Below, in pieces: positions 58,741 through 64,000 of a DNA stretch of 64,000 nucleotides. Each line of letters starts with the position of its first letter. The first letter of the stretch is position 1. The stretch spans positions 63,016,475 to 63,080,474 of the forward strand of contig CM070877.1 of NCBI GenBank assembly GCA_036365515.1, in the 5' to 3' direction. The position numbers and the translations under genes were made by a program. A model generated the notes under the pieces. That model did no database searches, was not told where the DNA came from, and worked only from the letters and a program-made list of their open reading frames with translations. Origin of the DNA: Torymus aiolomorphi. Its lineage: Eukaryota; Arthropoda; Insecta; Hymenoptera; Torymidae.

Positions 58741-58884
58741 TATATTGTATATCGAATTAAAGATGAATTGTAGAAATTTTAGATGTAATTCTGATACCGA
58801 TGATTTTCATATATTGATTTATAATATTTTTATTTGGAATTATAAATTTTTTTAAAAAATACCGATGATTTTCATATATTAATT

Positions 58885-59775
58885 TGATTTATTTATTTCA
58901 ACCAAAATTTACATGAAGTAAAATCTCACAGAGCTAAACTCAGTTACCTGTTCCCTGGGTGGTCGAGATTTACAAAATTTGAACTTAGAAACTAGAAACT
59001 AAGACTAAAGGTAATATATTAATATAACAGTTTTATAATATGTATAAAATTGTCAACTAGACGCAAATTTAGTGACGATGCGTATTTAACAAAAAATATA
59101 TATTTGAACTTAAAATCCTTTTTTTTTATTTACTTTTTTTTGTAGTAACACAAATAAGTATCATTAAATTGTAATCAATTTATAATTCACTTATAACTAA
59201 ATATTTTTGGTAATCCACTTTTTTAACTTTTCTTCAAAGAAGTATCATTTAGAATTTTTAGCTCATTTGGTAATCTGTTAAAGACCGTGATCGCTTTAAG
59301 ATAGCTATTTTTATTACTCACTGTTCTGTGTTTTAGGTGTAATTGAATGCTCTTATTTCTTATTATGCTTGTTGAATTTAAATATTTACTTTTGAGCGCA
59401 TTATAATGATATATTAAGGTTTCATATGCAAGTAGCTGCCCAAGATTTAGTGGGTGTTGGTGTGTTACAAAATTGTTTTTGTTTATTATTTTCAGTAGTC
59501 TGTTTTGTAGACTTTATAGTAAATTAATGTTATTTGCATATGAGTCACCCCAAGCTATAATCCCATAGTTAATAACGCTATGGAAGAAAGCATAATATAT
59601 CATTTGTAATGTCTCTATTGTCATAAATTTTGTTATTTTGCGGAATATGAAAGTTAAATATTTTGTTTTATTTATTATGTATTCAACATGCTTATTTCAT
59701 CTCATGTGTTGATCTAGTATAATACCCAGGTATTTGTAATTTTCAACTTTGTTTAATTTTGAAAATGAGAGTAAA
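58885..59775 (-). pseudogene. LINE reverse transcriptase C-terminus with 3' UTR
   Basis: Minus-strand translation gives LGIILDQHMRWNKHVEYI, ETLQMIYYAFFHSVINYGII, AWGDSYANNINLL, SLQNRLLKIINKNNF, HPLNLGQLLAYETLIYHY and FNRLPNELKIL, a typical LINE palm/thumb end. One stop interrupts it near 59511. Below 59220 is a 3' UTR ending with AATAAATAAATC at about 58885. It is 5'-truncated at the boundary with the PLE at about 59780. Confidence 0.75.
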
Positions 59776-59857
59776 AAACAAATACTTTTACATTTTAAGA
59801 TTATGTTCTCGTCGTTTACATTCGATTGTATGACAATTTTCTCTTTTAATTGTAGCC

Positions 59858-59888
59858 CTGAAGAGGACGATAAAATAAACCTCGAAAC
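59858..59888 (+). ncRNA. Hammerhead-like core in left pseudo-LTR
   Basis: CTGAAGAG, then a stretch GACGATAAAATAAACCTC, then GAAAC. Stem II is damaged compared with the right pseudo-LTR (mismatch at the third pair). Confidence 0.45.
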
Positions 59889-59930
59889 GTTGGATTAAAA
59901 TATATCAATTTTTAAACAATAACTCGTTCG

Positions 59931-61277
59931 TTGAAGTCCATTCCCCTAATCACAAAATATTACTACGAACGTCTCATTTTCAAAATTACTTGGCATATAG
60001 ACACAAAAATGTCTACAAACACACATAGCTACAATTTGAACGGTGCATTAGATCAACTTGGCACCGCTGTTTCTATTTCGACAATGTCAATCTTTGACAG
60101 CTTGGGACCATCCATTTCTGAAAAGAACGTGAAGTTTTCGGAAATTTTCAACCTCATAAAACAACACTCTGACTCTGATGCTAAACAGAAATTTGTAAGT
60201 TTGACCAAAATGCTAAGAAATCTCGCTCTCCACGAAAGCCAAAAACAGTTTTTAATTAAGTGCAGAAATCATGACGTCTTTCCTCGTCATATTCAGAATA
60301 CTTGTAAGTCTTTGCTCAACATCTTCTTTTTTAGTAACCGAACAAAACGAAAAACCTTCCATTTATCCGAGTATCTACACAAAAAAATTCTAAACTTTGA
60401 AATAACAGACACCCACATACACATCAATTCCCTAAAACAACAGATAGATTCCACTAAGGCTATTTTCTTTAGTCTCACTTCCGACAAGTTCGTTTTGGCA
60501 TTTTTAAACAATTACAATCATACACTTAACTTTCTTACGCGAAAACTGACAGTTTCACATGACAACAAGTTCAGCCGTTTGTTACTTCCAAACAATAACA
60601 TCTCAAAAAGGGAAACCAAAACACGTAACGTACAACGAAACTCTAACATTATAACCAATCAAAATAATAACGATAACTATCAGGATAACATAACGGACAC
60701 CAAAGACAAATGGTTAGTCAACCTTTCACATACACAACTACCGACTTTCGCTGTTGACACTCTGTGTCTTGGCGAAAAATTCAATTTCACGGTCCATTTA
60801 GACAAACGTACTTTCGATTACATCAAAGACATCGAGAGCAGCATCCGCACTAACGAGATTAGTAACAAAGCTAGAGAGGACGTTATCAACACATTTAATA
60901 CAATCATCAAAAAGAATAACAAACGACACATAAGCACCGCAGACAAAACAATAAAACAAAACCTAGAAAAAACCAAACAATTCCTAAAAGCCAACCCAGA
61001 TATCTTTATCACTAAAGCTGATAATGGAAACGTAACTGTAGTTTTAAACAAAACTGAATTCGTACAAAAAGTTGAACTTGCTCTATCTGATACCAACTAC
61101 TACTATGAAATCAAAAAATTACCATTAAGTAAATTGCAGAAAAATATCAAAGGCTTGATAGATAACTGGAGAAGAAAAGGTGTTTTCGACACCGACGACA
61201 GTTTTTCCTGCGTATCAAGCGCTGAGATTGAGCAAATCAATCTCGCTAGAGCATACGCTTTAGTTAAAATAAAGTAG
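59931..61277 (+). pseudogene. PLE N-terminal region and pre-RT
   Basis: 448 residues, open from within the left pseudo-LTR. A likely start is MSTNTHSYNLNG at 60009. The C-terminal 100 residues hold ITKADNGNVTVVLNKTEFVQ, the conserved PLE block before the RT fingers. The natural product would continue past 61277, where a 1-2 base deletion ends the frame at ALVKIK. Confidence 0.85.
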
Positions 61278-61837
61278 GCAATCCCATACGTATAATCGTT
61301 TCGGCCATTGGCAGCCCCACTTACGCCCTTGACAAAAGTTTAGCCTTACTCTTTAATAGACATTTTCCTCGTCCGAATTCCACAATAAAAAACAGTTTAG
61401 ATCTCAAAAAAGTCAATGACAACTTAGTTGTTTCCAATGACTTCGAACTCTCTTCCTTCGATGTTGTATCTCTTTTCTTCAATATCCCTTCCAATCTTAT
61501 CCTCCAAGCTATCACAAAAAAATGGAAGTTCCTTAAAAATAAAATAAACTTGTCAAGAGCGGAGTTCCTAGAAGGTATAAGTTTGTTACTCGATTCAACC
61601 TATTTGCAATTTAATAATAGGTTTTACAAGCAAATTATGGGAGCTCATATGGGTTTCTATACCAGTCCATGGTTTGCAGATATCACTTTGAAACTTTTAG
61701 AATCATCCTGTCTGAGCACACACAAAAATGATATACTACTATTTAAAAGATACGTTGATGATTGTTTTCTAATCACAAAAAAAGATAAAACAGATGAGAT
61801 TCTTTCCTCTTTTAATAGCTATAACGAACCTTTATAA
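61278..61837 (+). pseudogene. PLE reverse transcriptase
   Basis: The frame from about 61280 reads NPIRIIVSAIGSPTYALDKS, SSFDVVSLFFNIPSNLI, GAHMGFYTSPWFADITLKLL and LLFKRYVDDCFLITKK. These are the PLE RT motifs in order, including DVVSLF-NIP and the catalytic YVDD. It ends at a single TAA (61835-61837), after which the same frame continues. Confidence 0.9.
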
Positions 61838-62629
61838 TTCACTATAGAACGAGAAAGCAATAATAGCATAAGTTTTTTAGATGTCAAACTCATCAAAACT
61901 GAAAATAATAGCATAATAACAAATTGGTACCGCAAGAACACTACCTCTGGTCGTTATATCAGTTACCTCTCTCACCACCCCCAATCACAAAAAATAGCCA
62001 TAATTTATAATTTAGTTGACAAATCCATTAAACTCTCACATCCAAAATTCTACCAGGAAAACCTAAATATTGTTAAACATTTCCTCCGTTGCAATTCCTA
62101 TCCTGAACATATCAATAATTACATAAAAAAGAGATTAAAAACTTTTGAAAATCCACCAACTAACCTAACTAGCAGACGCGCCATTTTGCTAAAAGACAAA
62201 GTAGTTCTTCCGTACATTAAACACCTCACACCCAAAATCAATAACATCTTACTGAGGCACAACTTGATTAACAAAACAACCAACAAATTTAGTAACATAA
62301 TAAGATTATGCAAAGACCGCCTAAAAAATTCAGATACCTATGGGATTGTTTACAAAATTGATTGTAATGATTGTTTATCGACTTACATTGGCATGAGTAA
62401 GAGAAAACTCAAAAAACGGACCTACGAACACATAAGAGCCGTAAAGAATTGCGCAAGTAATTCCGCTTTAGTCGTACACGCAGAAAAAACTGGTCATACT
62501 ATAGATTTCGAAAAAGTAAAAATTTTAGATAATGAAACTAATTTCTTCAAACGGTCATTTTCAGAGATGCTTAATATATACTACCATGAAAAACACACTA
62601 AACCAGATAGAAGATACGCAATTCCTTAA
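61838..62629 (+). pseudogene. PLE RT thumb, linker and GIY-YIG endonuclease
   Basis: The same frame as the RT, open to the stop at 62629. It contains SISFLDVKLIKTENNSIITN (RT-adjacent block), LSHHP, and the nuclease IVYKIDCNDCLSTYIGMSKR followed by KLKKRTYEHI, with the C-x2-C before YIG. The Arg and His positions of the GIY-YIG fold are kept. Only the upstream stop separates it from the RT. Confidence 0.88.
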
Positions 62630-62639
62630 GACTTCCTAC

Positions 62640-63205
62640 AAAAAAACAATAGATTTAATAAAAAAATATTGTACCGCTTCCTAACATTCACACATATCTG
62701 TTCGGTGTCCTCCACCTTTCCTTCCACACGACTAAAATTCGTCCGCACGTATCCGGGTAGTATGATGTAGAGACGTGGCATAAGCGACGCTGGTCTATTG
62801 TCTATTCTAGCCTTAGTGCCAGTGTAGCGAAGCCCCGCCGACTTCCTACAGTCATGCTTCCCTATTCTAACCGTGTAAGTCTCGCTGGTTCTCTCCCACT
62901 TAAACGCCTCCCCCTTCCTTTGCCATCTTTTAAATATCGGCTAATTTTCGAATTTGATATCGTTTCTTCAGTGTTGCTCCAAGTGCCATCGATTACAAGT
63001 GTCCTTGTAGCAACAATGAAAGTGAGACGAAAGGAAGGATGTGAGTTTTCTGTTTTTTTATAAGTATTATTTGGGTTTTTTTTTTACTACGTTCTGTTTT
63101 TCACTGAGCTTTCAATAAAAATATATATTTGTATAACAACTACAATAGCGATTGAATTTAACGACGTTATTATGCGTTAAAATTTGATAGCATAAGGTAT
63201 TTGTT
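62640..63205 (+). other. 3' UTR of PLE copy 2
   Basis: Non-coding sequence between the GIY-YIG stop and the right pseudo-LTR, with a short Pro/Leu-rich frame (62854-63063) that shows no motif. Confidence 0.6.
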
Positions 63206-63277
63206 TTTTACATTTTAAGATTATGTTTTCGTCATTTACATTCGATTGTATGACAATTTTCTCTTTTAATTGTAGCC

Positions 63278-63308
63278 CTGAAGAGGAGGGTAAAATAACC
63301 CTCGAAAC
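63278..63308 (+). ncRNA. Hammerhead-like core in right pseudo-LTR
   Basis: CTGAAGAG, stem GAGGG, loop TAAAATAA, stem CCCTC, then GAAAC. The five-pair stem II is perfect. Compared with PLE copy 1 (GTCGAC/GTCGAC) both strands of the stem have changed together, which supports a folded RNA. Confidence 0.55.
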
Positions 63309-63389
63309 GTTGGATTAAAATATATCAATTTTTAAACAATAACTCGTTCGTTGAAGTTCATTCCCCTAATCACAAAAACCTCTATTTAA

Positions 63390-64000
63390 CCCTTTCAGTC
63401 ACAGACGCCCATATATGGGCGTCTTAATTTTTTTCCTTCTTTTTTTCATATTTTTCAAAATTGATGCAAGATTTTGAAATTTTTTGCTTTTATAGGTACT
63501 ACTATACCTAGACTATTGAGTCATGGAAATATTCTGTGAATATATGATTGTTTATAATTGTTATAAATAAACAATTGTCAAAAAACATGGGTTTTTGAGA
63601 ATTTAATAAGTTAGCGGTGAAATTTGATGAGTAACATATGCTTTTTATGATTGGAATTCTTTGATTGATGAACAAAGATTATAGGATCGCCATTAGGTTT
63701 GCACGAGACAGTATGGCGGATCCAATATGGCGGCCATAATACAAAAAATGACGATTTTTTTTAAAAAAAAGCTCAAAATTTTGAAATAAACATTTTTTTT
63801 ATATAACTGTCATTTCTCATGATATTTATTATAAATATTTATTTATTCACTTGTTTGTAACTATTGAGTATGGTAGATCCAATATGGCGATGATACTTTT
63901 ATGAAAAATGAGTATTTTGTACAGCGAAGAATAAAACTTTTTGAAATTAATTTTATTACTTTTGTCCACCAATAGAGGGCGTATTACTTTCTAGGAGATA
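63390..64000 (+). mobile_element. Left end of a piggyBac-type TTAA element (runs off the window)
   Basis: TTAA at 63386-63389 followed by CCCTTTCAGTCACAGACG, then a perfect 20-bp palindrome at 63404-63423 (GACGCCCATA and its complement). CCCTTT termini after TTAA are typical of piggyBac-type elements. Two ATGGCGGATCCAATATGG-type words occur at about 63713 and, partly, at 63870. No ORF in the visible part. Confidence 0.55.

Larger units (their letters stand above)
59786..63377 (+). mobile_element. Penelope-like retroelement (PLE) copy 2, nearly intact
   Basis: 172-bp direct repeats (pseudo-LTRs) at 59786-59957 and 63206-63377 are about 95 percent identical. Between them runs an N-terminal region, RT and GIY-YIG on the plus strand. 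Only one frameshift near 61270 and one stop at 61835 break the gene. It lies 3' of a LINE fragment and 9 bp before a TTAA element. It is not closely similar to copy 1, so there are at least two PLE lineages. Confidence 0.9.

Overview
This is an AT-rich eukaryotic, almost certainly arthropod, genomic window. The transposon families (Penelope-like elements, a DD41D mariner, pogo, piggyBac-type TTAA elements, LINEs with (ATT)n tails) and the codon usage of their remnants suggest an insect, perhaps a hymenopteran; that last step is a guess. No complete host gene is visible. The window is a dense, nested pile of mobile elements, long inverted repeats, satellite arrays and microsatellites, with a few exon-like scraps.

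Layout. 1-8.6 kb: an AT-rich palindromic element, a candidate solo LTR, a 5'-truncated LINE split by a TTAA-flanked inverted-repeat element, a decayed copy of an unclassified transposase, and a palindromic MITE. 8.6-13.2 kb: first copy of a Helitron-like element (5'-TC start) that carries a genomic exon fragment of the RNA polymerase III second-largest subunit (RPC2/POLR3B). 13.9-17.4 kb: a giant palindrome, followed by an exon-like Pro/Ser-rich segment. 18-20 kb: purine-rich and C-rich simple sequence. 20.2-23.2 kb: a decayed Penelope-like element (PLE) on the minus strand. 23.9-30.4 kb: second copy of the Helitron-like element with a second RPC2 fragment, interrupted by a full-length DD41D mariner (355-residue intact transposase). 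That mariner is itself interrupted by a hammerhead-ribozyme element built from 352-bp monomers. 30.6-37.1 kb: a large compound inverted repeat enclosing a pogo-like transposase. 38.7-40.5 kb: a second palindrome of the 14-17 kb family. 40.5-42 kb: a solo LTR with a clean GTAG duplication. 43-45 kb: a GC-rich LINE ORF1-like region with a PHD-like finger, cut by a third Helitron-like 5' end. 45.4-49.4 kb: a 4-kb DNA transposon with about 430-bp inverted termini and a broken transposase. 49.8-51.9 and 58.0-58.4 kb: a 123-bp satellite array, separated by a 6-kb block holding tandem repeats, two tRNA-like genes and a palindromic MITE. 58.9-59.8 kb: a LINE reverse-transcriptase tail. 59.8-63.4 kb: a nearly intact PLE with pseudo-LTRs carrying hammerhead-like motifs. 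63.4 kb to the end: the start of another TTAA element.

The most striking object is at 28304-29291. It is a 17-bp-duplicated insertion of head-to-tail 352-nt monomers, 5'-inverted, containing a hammerhead ribozyme that matches the consensus at every core position I checked. Its loops I and II are perfectly complementary over 10 nt. Nested insertions in this window also provide several empty-site comparisons that fix element boundaries.
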